64,000 nucleotides of DNA from Brevundimonas naejangsanensis DSM 23858 (GCF_000421705.1 NZ_ATXN01000002.1:496001-560000); one strand, 5' to 3'. Counted from the stretch's first letter, positions 31,617 through 41,166 are shown. A program made the numbers and translations. The notes: a model not told the origin generated them from the sequence alone.

Positions 31617-31689
31617 GCCTAGGGAAGTAGCGCCGCCCGCCGCTGGGGGGAAGCGCCGTTGCGGGATTTGATCGCCCTGCCCTTTTCTA

Positions 31690-31715
31690 CCGCTCATCTC
31701 CGTGGGGATGAGCGG
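31690..31715. repeat. Hairpin between thiS and thiG
   Basis: CCGCTCATC (31690-31698) pairs with GATGAGCGG (31707-31715). The arms match the outer bases of the REP-like repeats at 1.2 and 50.2 kb, so this looks like a degenerate copy with the central CCGGCG lost. Confidence 0.55.
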
Positions 31716-31723
31716 ATTTAAAG

Positions 31724-31921
31724 TCAGCCGCCGCCCACGAACTGCACCAGTTCGATCCTGTCGCCCTCGGCCAGCGCCGTCTCGCCGTGCAGCGAGCGCG
31801 GCACGATCTCCAGATTGCGCTCGACCGCCACCTTCTTGGGGTCCAGCGACAACTCCTGAACCAGACCCAGAATGGTCGTGGCGCCGGTCTCCCGCGCCTC
31901 GCCGTTGACTTCGATACGCAA
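31724..31921 (-). CDS. thiS: Sulfur carrier protein ThiS
   Basis: Ubiquitin-like sulfur donor for ThiG. The conserved protein starts [16 protein letters not shown] and ends QFVGGG, with the C-terminal di-glycine that is adenylated and thiocarboxylated. I place the start at TTG 31921 (65 residues) because the ThiS fold begins there and GGAG lies seven bases ahead; an upstream TTG at 31957 would add 12 non-conserved residues. No ATG is available. I searched upstream for a TPP riboswitch and saw none. Confidence 0.88.
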   Translation of the reverse strand: MRIEVNGEARETGATTILGLVQELSLDPKKVAVERNLEIVPRSLHGETALAEGDRIELVQFVGGG

Positions 31922-32070
31922 ACTGTTCGCTCCAGGGGATGCAGGGTGGAGAGGCAAAGCCTCTCGGAGACGTCAGATAATGGGGGTTCCGGCGCGGGAC
32001 ATCAAATCCACGACTTCAGTGAGCTTTCGCCCCCATTGCGGACATCGGTCATCTGTCGTTCACTCCCGAT

Positions 32071-32421
32071 ATGGCCGACGAAATCGCTCGATCAGCAAAT
32101 GCCATCCGTGACCACATCGTGGGCACCTTGAGACAGGAATTCTACATCGAGGAGCCGATCAACGATGAGGCTGAACTTTACTATGATCTCCATCTCGCGG
32201 GCGATGATTTGGTTGATGCCATTGACGCGATCACGAAGCCGTTCGGGACTGACTTCAGTCTGATGGATTTGCGGCGCTACGCTCCCAACGAGGTGGGGCA
32301 TAATTTCGGGCTGAACTTTTTGCGTGAATTTCGCGAATGGCGAGGTGAACGCACTTATCGCAGCCTGACCGTGGCAAGCGTCATCCACGCCATTCTGGCC
32401 GGATCGTGGAACGATCACTGA
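32071..32421 (+). CDS. DUF1493-like small protein (acyl-carrier-like fold)
   Basis: 116 residues resembling DUF1493, small proteins with an acyl-carrier-protein-like helical fold and no known function. The likely helix-2 region is LYYDLHLAGDDLVDAIDAI; unlike true ACPs there is an aspartate pair where DSL would carry the phosphopantetheine serine. The end, RSLTVASVIHAILAG, matches the closing helix. Its GC content by eye (mid 50s percent) is clearly below its neighbours, and it uses AT-ending codons freely, suggesting transfer from elsewhere. It is isolated between thiS and aroQ. Confidence 0.65.
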   Translation: MADEIARSANAIRDHIVGTLRQEFYIEEPINDEAELYYDLHLAGDDLVDAIDAITKPFGTDFSLMDLRRYAPNEVGHNFGLNFLREFREWRGERTYRSLTVASVIHAILAGSWNDH

Positions 32422-32497
32422 GCGGTATTAATCGCCTTCTCAGGCTAAGCTCGCTGCCGCCAACCTCCCCCTACGTCACCCTTTTTCCTCGCCCGCT

Positions 32498-32525
32498 TTG
32501 CGCCGCGCGCCACCTGGGCTACAAC
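32498..32525 (+). promoter_or_regulatory. Promoter of the aroQ-accB-accC operon
   Basis: TTGCGC (32498-32503) and GCTACAAC (32518-32525) are 14 bp apart; the second element fits the Caulobacter housekeeping consensus GCTANAWC exactly. Predicted start is about 40 bp ahead of aroQ. Confidence 0.6.
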
Positions 32526-32568
32526 GCGCGCTCGATTCCGCGCGGCGGCGCGCCTGTTTTGCGAGCGA

Positions 32569-33024
32569 ATGCCCGAAACTCTCACCCTGTATGTCCTGAA
32601 CGGGCCGAACCTGAACCTGCTGGGGGTTCGGGAGCCGGATATCTATGGCCGCGAGACGCTGGCCGACGTTCAGGCCATGTGCGAGGCGGCGGCCGACGGC
32701 GCCCGCGTCGTTTTCCGTCAGTCGAATCATGAAGGCCAGCTGGTCGACTGGATTCAGGAAGCCCGGCTTGAGGCCGACGCCCTGGTCATTAATCCGGCCG
32801 CCTTCACCCACACCTCGGTGGCCCTGCTGGACGCGCTGAAGACGCTGAGCATCCCCGTGGTCGAATGCCACCTGTCGAACCCCGCCGCGCGCGAGGCGTT
32901 TCGGCATCACTCCTATGTGTCCCTGGCCGCGACCGGCGTGATCGCCGGCTTCGGCCCCCGCAGCTATGAATTGGCCGTCCGGGCCGCTCTGGATCTGGCG
33001 CGTCGCGCCGGGGCCAAGAGCTGA
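32569..33024 (+). CDS. aroQ: 3-dehydroquinate dehydratase, type II
   Basis: Third step of the shikimate pathway. At 151 residues it is the small dodecameric type II enzyme. [18 protein letters not shown] carries the catalytic tyrosine, [15 protein letters not shown] the substrate loop, [12 protein letters not shown] the active-site asparagine region and [17 protein letters not shown] the catalytic histidine. Start ATG 32569. It leads accB and accC, an arrangement common in alphaproteobacteria. Confidence 0.97.
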   Translation: MPETLTLYVLNGPNLNLLGVREPDIYGRETLADVQAMCEAAADGARVVFRQSNHEGQLVDWIQEARLEADALVINPAAFTHTSVALLDALKTLSIPVVECHLSNPAAREAFRHHSYVSLAATGVIAGFGPRSYELAVRAALDLARRAGAKS

Positions 33025-33064
33025 CCGCCGCGCGCCGTCTGAAGATCAAGTAGAAGAGACCCCC

Positions 33065-33553
33065 ATGTCCGACGACAAGAACAAGCACATCGACGCCGAA
33101 CTGGTCCGCAGCCTGGCCGACATCCTGAACGACACCGATCTGACCGAGATCGAAGTCGAGCGCGGCGATCTGAAGATCAAGGTCAAGCGCGAAGTCACCG
33201 TCGCCGCCGCCCCGATTCAGTACGCTGCCGCCCCTGCGCCGGTCGCTCACGCTGCCCCGGCCGCCGCGCCTGCCGCGCCGATGGCCGCTGACGCCACCAC
33301 CATCGTCGCCCGCTCGGGCGAAGAGGTGAAGTCGCCGATGGTCGGCACCGCCTATCTGCAACCCGCGCCGGGTTCGGACCCCTTCATCAAGACCGGCGAC
33401 AAGGTCAAGAAGGGCCAGACCCTGCTGATCGTCGAAGCCATGAAGACGATGAACCCGATCCAGGCGCCGCGCGACGGCGTCGTGGCTGAGATCCTGGTGG
33501 GCGACGCCCAGCCGGTCGAGTTCGGCGAAGCCCTGGTCGTTCTGGAAGCCTGA
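33065..33553 (+). CDS. accB: Biotin carboxyl carrier protein of acetyl-CoA carboxylase
   Basis: Carries the carboxyl-biotin between biotin carboxylase and carboxyltransferase. From ATG 33065 it has 162 residues: N-terminal helix-rich part, an Ala/Pro-rich flexible linker (about 46-75), and the biotinyl domain with EAMKT, biotinylated at Lys127, and the preceding thumb region. It is separated from aroQ by 40 bp and from accC by 5 bp. Confidence 0.97.
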   Translation: MSDDKNKHIDAELVRSLADILNDTDLTEIEVERGDLKIKVKREVTVAAAPIQYAAAPAPVAHAAPAAAPAAPMAADATTIVARSGEEVKSPMVGTAYLQPAPGSDPFIKTGDKVKKGQTLLIVEAMKTMNPIQAPRDGVVAEILVGDAQPVEFGEALVVLEA

Positions 33554-33558
33554 GCCCC

Positions 33559-34911
33559 ATGTTCACCAAGGTCCTGATCGCCAACCGGGGCGAGATCGCG
33601 CTGCGCATCCACCGCGCATGCAAGGAGATGGGAATCTCCACCGTCGCCGTTCACTCCGAGGCCGATCGCGGCGCCATGTGGGTGCGCCTGGCCGATGAGA
33701 GCGTCTGCATCGGCCCCGCGCCGGCGGCCAAGTCCTATCTGAACATCCCCTCGATCATCGCGGCGGCGGAAATCACCGGCGCCCAGGCGATCCACCCCGG
33801 CTACGGCTTCCTGGCCGAGAACGCCCGCTTCGCCGAGATCATCGAAGCCCACGGCATGACCTTCATCGGTCCCAAGCCGGACCACATCCGCATCATGGGC
33901 GACAAGATCACCGCCAAGCAGGCCGTGAAGGACGCCGGCATCCCCGTCGTCCCCGGCTCTGACGGCGAGGTCGAGACGGTCGAACAGGCCATCGAGGCGT
34001 CCAAGGCCATCGGCTTCCCGCTGATCGTCAAGGCGGCCGCCGGCGGCGGCGGTCGCGGCATGAAGGTGGCCCAGACGGCTGACGATCTGGTCGAGGCCGT
34101 GCAGACGGCTCAGGCCGAGGCTCTGGCCGCCTTCGGCAACGGCGCTGTCTATATGGAGCGCTATCTCCAGAAGCCGCGCCACATCGAGATCCAGGTCATC
34201 GCCGACAGCCACGGCAACGTCGTCCACCTGGGCGAACGCGACTGTTCGCTGCAACGCCGCCACCAGAAGGTGCTGGAAGAGGCCCCCTCTCCCGCGCTTT
34301 CCGCTGAAGGCCGGATCAAGATCGGCGAGACGGTCAACAAGGCCATCGCCGCCATCGGCTATCTGGGCGCCGGGACCATCGAGTTCCTGTGGGAGGACGG
34401 CGAGTTCTTCTTCATCGAGATGAACACCCGCCTGCAGGTCGAGCATCCGGTCACGGAAATGATCACGGGCGTCGATCTGGTACGCGAACAGATCCGCATC
34501 GCTGCGGGTATGCCGCTGTCGTTCAAACAGGAAGACATCACCTTCGAGGGCCACGCCATCGAGGTGCGGATCAACGCCGAGAACCCGGACACCTTCACCC
34601 CCTCGCCGGGCACGATCACCGAGTTCCACGCGCCGGGCGGTCTGGGCGTGCGTCTGGATAGCGCCATCTACGCCGGCTATTCGATCCCGCCCTATTACGA
34701 CAGCCTGATCGGCAAGCTGATCGTTCACGGCCGCGATCGTGAAGAGGCGCTGGCGCGCCTGAAGCGTTCGCTGGGCGAGACGGTCATCAGCGGCGTCGAC
34801 ACCACCATCCCCCTGTTCCAGAAGCTGTTGCAGGAGCCGGACATCCTGTCGGGCGACTATGACATCCACTGGCTGGAGAAGTGGGCGGCGGCGCAGAAGG
34901 CCAAGGCCTAA
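33559..34911 (+). CDS. accC: Biotin carboxylase subunit of acetyl-CoA carboxylase
   Basis: ATP-dependent carboxylation of biotin on AccB. The 450-residue ATP-grasp enzyme starts [19 protein letters not shown], with the glycine-rich ATP loop [14 protein letters not shown] near residue 157, the [15 protein letters not shown] motif near 225 and [14 protein letters not shown] near 287. The two accA/accD subunits are not in the window. Start ATG 33559. Confidence 0.98.
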   Translation: MFTKVLIANRGEIALRIHRACKEMGISTVAVHSEADRGAMWVRLADESVCIGPAPAAKSYLNIPSIIAAAEITGAQAIHPGYGFLAENARFAEIIEAHGMTFIGPKPDHIRIMGDKITAKQAVKDAGIPVVPGSDGEVETVEQAIEASKAIGFPLIVKAAAGGGGRGMKVAQTADDLVEAVQTAQAEALAAFGNGAVYMERYLQKPRHIEIQVIADSHGNVVHLGERDCSLQRRHQKVLEEAPSPALSAEGRIKIGETVNKAIAAIGYLGAGTIEFLWEDGEFFFIEMNTRLQVEHPVTEMITGVDLVREQIRIAAGMPLSFKQEDITFEGHAIEVRINAENPDTFTPSPGTITEFHAPGGLGVRLDSAIYAGYSIPPYYDSLIGKLIVHGRDREEALARLKRSLGETVISGVDTTIPLFQKLLQEPDILSGDYDIHWLEKWAAAQKAKA

Positions 34912-34917
34912 CCCCTC

Positions 34918-35625
34918 TTGCCCAAGGCTCCCGACGAGCCCGGCTTCAGCGCGAGCGGCGCCTCTGACGTCTTCGGACCTGAGGCGCTGCTCGCCTGCTA
35001 TGCGCGGGGCGTCTTCCCGATGGCCGAGGCGCACGACGATCCGCGCGTCTTTCTGGTCGAGCCGGACCAGCGGGGCCTGATACCGCTGGATCGCTTTCAC
35101 ATCCCCTCGCGCCTGCGCCGCACCGTGCGGGGCGAGCCGTTCGACGTGCGGGTCAACACGGCCTTCGCGGCCGTGCTGGACGCCTGCGCCGCCTCTGCGC
35201 CGGGCCGCGAGGACACCTGGATCAACGCCCCGATCCGCCGCCTCTATGTCGAACTGCATCAGCGCGGTTTCGCCCACAGCATCGAATGCTGGCGGGACGA
35301 GGCGCTGGTCGGCGGTCTTTACGGCGTGACGCTGGGCGGCGCCTTCTTCGGCGAGAGCATGTTCAGCCGAGCGACGGATGCGTCAAAGCTTGCCCTGGTC
35401 CATCTGGTCGCGCGCCTGAAAAAGGGCGGTTGGCGACTGCTGGACACGCAGTTCCTGACCGAACATCTGGGCCAGTTCGGCGCCGTGGAAACGCCGCAGG
35501 AGGCTTACTTACGGATACTGCCATGGGCCATGCAGGCTACGCCCGACATGGACGCCTTCACCGCGCCCCTGAGCGGGGCTGACGCCGTAGCCTACGCCTT
35601 ACAGCCCACCACCCAGGCGTCATAG
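34918..35625 (+). CDS. aat: Leucyl/phenylalanyl-tRNA-protein transferase
   Basis: Adds Leu or Phe to proteins with N-terminal Lys or Arg, making N-degrons for ClpS. The 235-residue protein has the family motif [10 protein letters not shown] near 27, [15 protein letters not shown] near 55, [16 protein letters not shown] near 101, [19 protein letters not shown] near 130 and [16 protein letters not shown]. The best in-frame start is TTG 34918; no ATG precedes the conserved region. It follows accC by 6 bp. Its 3' end overlaps the convergent DUF2155 gene by 34 bp. Confidence 0.93.
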   Translation: MPKAPDEPGFSASGASDVFGPEALLACYARGVFPMAEAHDDPRVFLVEPDQRGLIPLDRFHIPSRLRRTVRGEPFDVRVNTAFAAVLDACAASAPGREDTWINAPIRRLYVELHQRGFAHSIECWRDEALVGGLYGVTLGGAFFGESMFSRATDASKLALVHLVARLKKGGWRLLDTQFLTEHLGQFGAVETPQEAYLRILPWAMQATPDMDAFTAPLSGADAVAYALQPTTQAS

Positions 35626-36290
35626 ACCGGATGCTGCAGGCCGCTGACGCTGGGCGATGAGGCGAACATCCAGCCCTTGAACACCTGACGCGCCTCGGTC
35701 GGCGCCGCCAGACCACGCGGCTGAACCCCGACCTCCATATAGGCGATGGCGTCTTCGGTCATTTCATCGGAGGCCGAGACTTCGCAGGCGCGAGCCTTGA
35801 ACAGAAGGGTCCTGCCGAACCGCACCGGGCGGCCGCCCACCTCGACCTCGAACCGCATGGTCTCGGCCGTAGTCTTGTCCACCGCCTGGATGACGGCGAT
35901 GCGGCGGCGCTGACGCACGCCCGGCGGCGAGGCCGGTTCCGTGGGCGCAGGCGCGACCTCTTCGACCGGGATTTCGTCCGGCGCCTCTTCCTGAACGGCC
36001 ACTTCCTCGCCCTGAGCCACGATGACAGGCGTCGGCGACGTCGCAACGGGCGCGGTCGGCATCACAATGGACGGGCTGTTGGACGGCGCCGGTTGCTGCG
36101 GCTGCGTCGCCGGGCCCTGCGGATTCTGCAGCGGCGTACGGGTGGTGTCGCGCAGCATGTCGCCGATCGGATCGGCCGGAGCCGGCGTGGCGTCCTGCGG
36201 CAGGTCCATCAGGACGCTGGCCACGCCGGCGCCCGATATCGCCAGTCCCGCGACGACCACCCCGGCCAGCAGGACATGGCGAAGGCTCAT
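35592..36290 (-). CDS. DUF2155 domain-containing exported protein
   Basis: 232 residues from ATG 36290: an N-terminal membrane/signal segment (about 6-27), a Pro/Ala/Glu-rich linker (about 33-125) and a C-terminal DUF2155 domain beginning [23 protein letters not shown] and ending [11 protein letters not shown]. The cysteines in KARACEV and VVGC are conserved in the family. Function is unknown. Its ATG overlaps the stop of the NDUFA12-like gene (ATGA); this pair is widespread in alphaproteobacteria. Confidence 0.88.
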   Translation of the reverse strand: MSLRHVLLAGVVVAGLAISGAGVASVLMDLPQDATPAPADPIGDMLRDTTRTPLQNPQGPATQPQQPAPSNSPSIVMPTAPVATSPTPVIVAQGEEVAVQEEAPDEIPVEEVAPAPTEPASPPGVRQRRRIAVIQAVDKTTAETMRFEVEVGGRPVRFGRTLLFKARACEVSASDEMTEDAIAYMEVGVQPRGLAAPTEARQVFKGWMFASSPSVSGLQHPVYDAWVVGCKA

Positions 36291-36679
36291 TCCGGGCTCC
36301 AGGCCTGATAGTCGCCGGTGGCGGCCGGGCGTTGGCCCAGGGCGGCCAGCGAGCCTTGCGGACGACGCGCCATCGGCGTGCCCGTCATGTTCGGCAGGTG
36401 ATCTTTCTCCCACGCCTGACGCGGCAGCGGACGCTCGGCCGGAGTCTCGTCATAGGTGTAGCGCAGCCAGCCCTGCCATTCCGGCGGCACCTTGGTCGCT
36501 TCGGCATAGCCGTCATAGATGACCCAGCGGCGCTTGCGCCCGTCATAGCTGACGGTGTCGCGGGATTCGTAATAGCGATTGCCGAACTCGTCCGTGCCGA
36601 CCTGCTGGCCGCGTTTGCCAACGGTGAACAGGGTGCCGATCGTGGCGCCGTTCCACCAGGTGAAGATCTTGCTCAGCAC
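36287..36679 (-). CDS. NDUFA12-family protein, respiratory complex I accessory subunit
   Basis: Homologue of mitochondrial NDUFA12, a small matrix-side accessory subunit of NADH:ubiquinone oxidoreductase. From the GTG at 36679 it has 130 residues: [17 protein letters not shown] at the start, [34 protein letters not shown] and [17 protein letters not shown], all family hallmarks. Upstream in-frame sequence is not conserved, so GTG is preferred. The nuo genes are elsewhere. It diverges from the TSCPD-domain gene. Confidence 0.9.
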   Translation of the reverse strand: MLSKIFTWWNGATIGTLFTVGKRGQQVGTDEFGNRYYESRDTVSYDGRKRRWVIYDGYAEATKVPPEWQGWLRYTYDETPAERPLPRQAWEKDHLPNMTGTPMARRPQGSLAALGQRPAATGDYQAWSPE

Positions 36680-36784
36680 GTCGTCGAACTCACTCGAATC
36701 CACCGCCCCGGGGAGATCCGGCGGCGCGGGCCGATCATAGAAACCGCGACGCCCTACGTCCAGCGCGGAGCGCACGGGAAACGC

Positions 36785-36830
36785 CTCAACATCTTGTGGG
36801 CAACACCCCCGATAGCCGCAACATCTATTG
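36785..36830 (+). promoter_or_regulatory. Tandem NrdR-box-like sites upstream of the TSCPD gene
   Basis: Read on the minus strand, 36798-36785 is CACAAGATGTTGAG and 36830-36817 is CAATAGATGTTGCG. Both share AGATGTTG and fit most positions of the NrdR consensus core CACWATATATWGTG. The two are offset by exactly 32 bp, the spacing typical of paired NrdR boxes. The second overlaps a possible -35 (TTGAAC, 36828-36833). NrdR binding is inferred. Confidence 0.55.
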
Positions 36831-36898
36831 AACGCTGTCATGATCGCCCGATAGGTTGTCTTCAGGACACGCTCCACCTCCAGCGTGGGAGACGCCTG

Positions 36899-39529
36899 AT
36901 GCGCTTCAAGCCCCTGTTTGCTCCCCTGGCCGCCGCCGTCCCCGTCGCGCTGCGCGAGATCGAACGCGCCGACGCCGTCGAGAGCCTGCTGGCGCCCGAG
37001 GCCTGGCCCGATGTGCAGGTCGAAGCGTGGATGGACTGGACCGACGCCTCCGCTGCCGCCCAGCCCGACCTGCCGCTGAACGGAGCCCTGCACGATTGGG
37101 CGGCCCGTCTCTCCGCCGCAGGGCGCGAGGGCGGAGCCTTCGCCAACGCCGCCGAGTGCGTCCGATTCGAGGCGGAACTGACGGGCGCGGTCCTGCTGGG
37201 TCTGGCCGCCGTCAGCGATGCAGATAGGCCCCCCGCAACCGCCCTTCGTCTGGATCTGTCCGAGCCGGAGGCCGAACGCCGTCTGGCCGATCAGGCCGCC
37301 GCCTGGCGTCGCGAGCGGCTGGCCGGCCGGGCCGCCGAGGCCCTGGCTCAGGCGCTGGCCAACGTCGCCGACGCCGTGACGCGGTGTGAAGGCGACGCGA
37401 CCGCCTGTGCCGATCCCGTCTCCAACCCCGCCCTGACCCGCGCCGCCCATGTCGCGCGCCAGTGCGGCGCCGCCGATGCGGACATCCTGCGCGCCATCAA
37501 GGGCGAGGGCCTGTCGAGCACCGCCGCGCCGTCCGTCGTCGCCCCGCAGACGCCGATGATCGTGCTGGTGTCACCCGACACGGCCGCCGCCGGCGGGCCG
37601 CTGGCGCTGGCCGTGGCCGAAGCGGCGCTGGCAGGCCCCGTCGCCGCCGTCTTCACGCCCGCCGACGCTGACGCAGCGGCCGATACGCCTCTGGCCGCCC
37701 GCGCGACGATCAACCTGCCCGCTCTGGCCGCCGCCTTCCCGCAAGCGTTCGACTCGGCTTTGGCCGCTCTGACCGAGTTGCTGGTCACGGCGCTGGACCT
37801 GACGCTGGACGCGCAGGGCCGCTGCGCCGCCGCACGCCCCATCGCCCTTGGTCTGGGCGGCCTGACGGACTGGGCCGTGTCGCAGGATGCCGCTGCGCCC
37901 GCCCTAGCTGCTCCCGATCTGGCCGCCGCCGCCGTGGCCGCACAGGTCGCGCGCTGCGCCAACGCCGCCTCGGCCGATCTGGCCGCACGGCTCGGCCCCT
38001 GCGTGGAGTGGGAGGCGGCGAAGGACGAAACCCTCGCCGCCCTGGCCGAACGCGGCGAGCCGGTCGAAGCTCTGCGCGCCCACGGCCGCCGCCATGCGGC
38101 CATCAGCCTGTTCGCCGACGACGCCGAACTGACCTTGCGCCTCGGCGTCTCGCCCTTCGCGGCGACGGATGTCTGGCAGACGGCGGACGGCGAGGTCGAA
38201 CGTCGCCTCCGACCGTCTCTGGCTGTCGCCCTCTCCCTTGCAGGTGCCGATATCGAAGCCGCCGAGCGCCACCTGTTCGGCCGCCGCACTCTGGCCGAGG
38301 CGCCGGGCGTCAGCCATGCCCGCCTGCGCGAACTGGGCTTCACAGACCTGGAGCTCGAAGGCATCGAGCGCGCCCTGTCTTCCGTCGAGGATTTCGCCGC
38401 CGCCTTCGCCCCGCCTGTGCTGGACGAGGGTTTCATCGGCGACGTTCTGGGCCTGACCCTGGCGCCAGGCGAAGCCCTGCTGCCGTGTCTGGGCTTTGAC
38501 GAGGCGGCGATCCGGGCGGCGGCCGATTACGTCTTCGGCCGTCCCGATCTGTCCGACTGGGCCGACGCGCCTGAGGCCCTGCGGCTGCTGCTGTCGCAAT
38601 CCGGCGAGGCGCTGGAGGCCGGCCTGCGCCGCACCATTGAGCCGTTCAGCGACGCGCCCGACCTGGCGCCCGTCACGCTGGACTGGCGCGCCGATCGTCT
38701 GGATCTGGCCCGCGCCCTGGCGGATGCCGCACTGGACGGTCGCCGCGCCGCTGTCCTGCGCCGGGCCGAGGCCCCTGCCGATTTCCGCCTGCGCCTGCCC
38801 GAGGTGGAGGCCCCGCGCCGCGAAGCATCCCCCGAGCCCGCACCCCGAACCGTCGAGCGCGTGGTCGAAAAGGTGGTCGAGCGCGACCGCACCCGCCGTC
38901 GCCTGCCCGACCGCCGCAAGGGTTATATCCAGAAAGCCTCGGTGGGCGGCCACAAGGTCTACATCCACACCGGCGAATACGAAGACGGCGAACTGGGCGA
39001 GATCTTCATCGACATGCACAAGGAAGGCGCCGCCTTCCGCTCGATGATGAACAACTTCGCCATCGCCATCTCCATCGGCCTGCAGTACGGCGTGCCGCTG
39101 GACGAGTTCGTGGACGCCTTCGTCTTCACCCGGTTCGAGCCGTCAGGACGGGTCACGGGCAATGACTCCATCCGCTCGGCGACCTCCATCCTCGACTATG
39201 TGTTCCGTGAACTGGGCGTCTCCTATCTGGACCGGCGCGAACTGGCCCAGGTGACGCCCGAGGCCGCCAATCTGGACGGCATGGATGGGGGGCCGACCGA
39301 AGCGCCCCAGCCCGTGCCCGCCGCCCGCTTCATCTCCAAGGGCTTCGCGCGGGGCGCGGCGCCGGACAACCTGATCGTCGCCCCCTTCGGCCGCAAGGAG
39401 CCCTCTGCGCGCACGACGCCGTCCGTACAGGCTGGTCCCTGCCCCGAGTGCGGCGACCTGATGCTGACGGACCGGAACGGGACGCCCGTGTGCGGCGCCT
39501 GCGGCGCGGCGCCCAAGGTTCAGGGCTAA
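36899..39529 (+). CDS. Degenerate paralogue of B12-dependent ribonucleotide reductase with TSCPD domain and zinc ribbon
   Basis: 876-residue protein from ATG 36899 (GGGAG eight bases upstream). Its C-terminal half follows the layout of class II reductase NrdJ: a linker with [14 protein letters not shown] near 480 and [17 protein letters not shown] near 535, an EKVVERDR hinge, a TSCPD domain (about 671-785, [20 protein letters not shown] through [15 protein letters not shown]) and a final zinc ribbon with CPECG and CGACG (about 848-866). The N-terminal ~470 residues are Ala-rich and I see none of the reductase catalytic motifs (no NPCSE-like or cysteine-radical loop), so nucleotide reduction is unlikely. 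A regulatory or scaffold role is inferred. Confidence 0.75.
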   Translation: MRFKPLFAPLAAAVPVALREIERADAVESLLAPEAWPDVQVEAWMDWTDASAAAQPDLPLNGALHDWAARLSAAGREGGAFANAAECVRFEAELTGAVLLGLAAVSDADRPPATALRLDLSEPEAERRLADQAAAWRRERLAGRAAEALAQALANVADAVTRCEGDATACADPVSNPALTRAAHVARQCGAADADILRAIKGEGLSSTAAPSVVAPQTPMIVLVSPDTAAAGGPLALAVAEAALAGPVAAVFTPADADAAADTPLAARATINLPALAAAFPQAFDSALAALTELLVTALDLTLDAQGRCAAARPIALGLGGLTDWAVSQDAAAPALAAPDLAAAAVAAQVARCANAASADLAARLGPCVEWEAAKDETLAALAERGEPVEALRAHGRRHAAISLFADDAELTLRLGVSPFAATDVWQTADGEVERRLRPSLAVALSLAGADIEAAERHLFGRRTLAEAPGVSHARLRELGFTDLELEGIERALSSVEDFAAAFAPPVLDEGFIGDVLGLTLAPGEALLPCLGFDEAAIRAAADYVFGRPDLSDWADAPEALRLLLSQSGEALEAGLRRTIEPFSDAPDLAPVTLDWRADRLDLARALADAALDGRRAAVLRRAEAPADFRLRLPEVEAPRREASPEPAPRTVERVVEKVVERDRTRRRLPDRRKGYIQKASVGGHKVYIHTGEYEDGELGEIFIDMHKEGAAFRSMMNNFAIAISIGLQYGVPLDEFVDAFVFTRFEPSGRVTGNDSIRSATSILDYVFRELGVSYLDRRELAQVTPEAANLDGMDGGPTEAPQPVPAARFISKGFARGAAPDNLIVAPFGRKEPSARTTPSVQAGPCPECGDLMLTDRNGTPVCGACGAAPKVQG

Positions 39530-39631
39530 CAAGGTTCATGGGCTGAAACGGGACGCCCAAAGCGGGACAGGCTGTCCCGAAACGGCGGCCCGCTTCTTGC
39601 TGCAACAGGCCCAAAGCCTGGAGCCATTCGC

Positions 39632-40126
39632 ATGATCCGTCCCGCAATCGCCCTTCTCGCCGCCGTCGGCCTGACGCTGACGGCCCTGCCCGCCTCGGCG
39701 CAGAACGCCTCGCAGATCGCACAGGTGCGTCGCGGCGCCTCCTGCCCCGGATGCAACCTGTTCCAGGGCGACTTCTCCGGCATGGAGCGCACCGGCCTGA
39801 ACCTGTCCGGCGCCCGCATTCGTCAGGCGGACATCAGCCTGTCGGTGATGAACCGCACCAACTTCAGCCGCTCTGACCTGCGCGATGTCGAGGCCTATGG
39901 CGCCGTCCTGTCCAGCTCGAACTTCAACGGCGCCGACCTGACCAACGCCAGCTTCGTGGGGACCTTCCTGGAAGGCGCAACCTTCACCGGCGCCAAACTG
40001 AACGGGACCAATCTGTCGGGCGCCGAAATGGCGCGCGCGCGCGGCCTGACGCAGTCGCAGCTCAATCAGGCCTGCGGCGACCAGAACACGGTTCTGCCTT
40101 CTGGCCTACGCATTCCCGCCTGTTGA
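39632..40126 (+). CDS. Exported pentapeptide-repeat protein (small)
   Basis: 164 residues: signal peptide cleaved after about ASA (residue 23), a CPGC pair at about 38-41, then roughly 20 pentapeptide units of the A(N/D)LxG type forming a right-handed quadrilateral beta-helix (LNLSGARIRQADISLSVMN and onward). It closes with an ARGLTQSQLNQACGD tail containing further cysteines. Function unknown; location periplasm or outside. The next gene encodes a longer relative with the same N- and C-terminal signatures. Confidence 0.85.
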   Translation: MIRPAIALLAAVGLTLTALPASAQNASQIAQVRRGASCPGCNLFQGDFSGMERTGLNLSGARIRQADISLSVMNRTNFSRSDLRDVEAYGAVLSSSNFNGADLTNASFVGTFLEGATFTGAKLNGTNLSGAEMARARGLTQSQLNQACGDQNTVLPSGLRIPAC

Positions 40127-40191
40127 GCGTCGCCTTCGTTACCGCGATTTAAGTAGGGTTTTTACGGACTAAGGCGCATTCAATAAGGGTG

Positions 40192-41103
40192 ATGAAACGC
40201 TCGATTTCTCCCCTGCGCCGTCTGGCCCTCGCCGCCTCAGCCCTCACGGGACTGATGGCGGCCGCCCCCGCCACGGCCGGCGCCGTGGACATGACCTGGG
40301 TCCAGGATCGCGACGTCGCCCGCATGGTGTCGCTGGGTGGAAGCTGCACGCGTTGCGAACTGTCGGGCCGCGACCTGTCGGGCGCCACCCTGACCGGCGC
40401 CAACTTCGCCCAGGCCACCCTGGTCGGCGCCAATCTGCGCGGCGCTGAACTGGTCGGCTCGAACTTCACAGGGGCGGACTTCAGCCGGGCCGACATGCGC
40501 GGCATTGAAATGGTCGGCTCGAACTTCACCAACGCCAAGATGACCGGCGTCCAGCTGATGGGCGCCGAGGCTACGGGCGCCGTCCTGATCCGCGTCGACC
40601 TGAGCGGCGCCAATCTGAGCGGGGCCGAGCTTCAGGGCGTGAACATGAACAGCGCCGTCCTGACCCGCGCCCGCCTCAACGACGCCGAGATTTTCGGCGC
40701 CACCCTGGCCAACGTGAACGCCAGCGGCGCCGACTTCAGCAACGCCGACATCAAGGCCTCCAACCTGACGGGCGGCAACTTCAACAGCGCCTCCTTCCGC
40801 AACGCTGATCTGGACGGCGCGCGCCTATCCGGCGGCGACTTCACCCGCACCGATTTTCGCGGCGCCTCCATGCGCCGTACGGACATCCGCGGTCTGGATC
40901 TGACGCGCGCGCGGGGCCTCAGCGCCGATCAGGTCTCCGAGGCGTGCGGCGACGCCGCCACCCGCCTGCCCGGCGACATGACCGCCCGCAACTGCCGTAT
41001 CAGCGGCGTGCGCGTCATCCGCACCCCGCCTGCCCCTCCGGCGCCGCCCGCCCCGCCTGTTCCGCCGCGCCAGCGCAACCTGGTCATTTCATCAGGCAAC
41101 TGA
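40192..41103 (+). CDS. Exported pentapeptide-repeat protein (large)
   Basis: 303 residues from ATG 40192 (a GTG one codon earlier is possible). Signal peptide to about residue 29, CTRC pair near 51-54, about 40 pentapeptide units (SGATLTGANF, LVGANLRGAEL, and so on), the same ARGLSADQVSEACGD tail as its neighbour and a Pro-rich C-terminus (PPAPPAPPAPP). The 65-bp gap to the smaller paralogue suggests tandem duplication. Function unknown; a DNA-gyrase-protecting role like that of some cytoplasmic relatives is unlikely given the signal peptide. Confidence 0.85.
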   Translation: MKRSISPLRRLALAASALTGLMAAAPATAGAVDMTWVQDRDVARMVSLGGSCTRCELSGRDLSGATLTGANFAQATLVGANLRGAELVGSNFTGADFSRADMRGIEMVGSNFTNAKMTGVQLMGAEATGAVLIRVDLSGANLSGAELQGVNMNSAVLTRARLNDAEIFGATLANVNASGADFSNADIKASNLTGGNFNSASFRNADLDGARLSGGDFTRTDFRGASMRRTDIRGLDLTRARGLSADQVSEACGDAATRLPGDMTARNCRISGVRVIRTPPAPPAPPAPPVPPRQRNLVISSGN

Positions 41104-41115
41104 AGCCCGGATGTA

Positions 41116-41143
41116 AAAAGGGAGGGGTCGCCCCCTCCCTTTT
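41116..41143. terminator. Bidirectional terminator between pentapeptide gene and aspS
   Basis: AAAAGGGAGGGG (41116-41127) pairs perfectly with CCCCTCCCTTTT (41132-41143) around loop TCGC. T-runs occur on both strands, suiting the two converging genes. Confidence 0.9.
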
Positions 41144-41166
41144 CCAATTCAGCCCTGTGGCTTGGA

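Noticed and set aside
31922..32070. Possible TPP riboswitch ahead of thiS
   Set aside because: None of the conserved TPP-aptamer segments (CTGAGA and the second helix-loop) is present on the minus strand.
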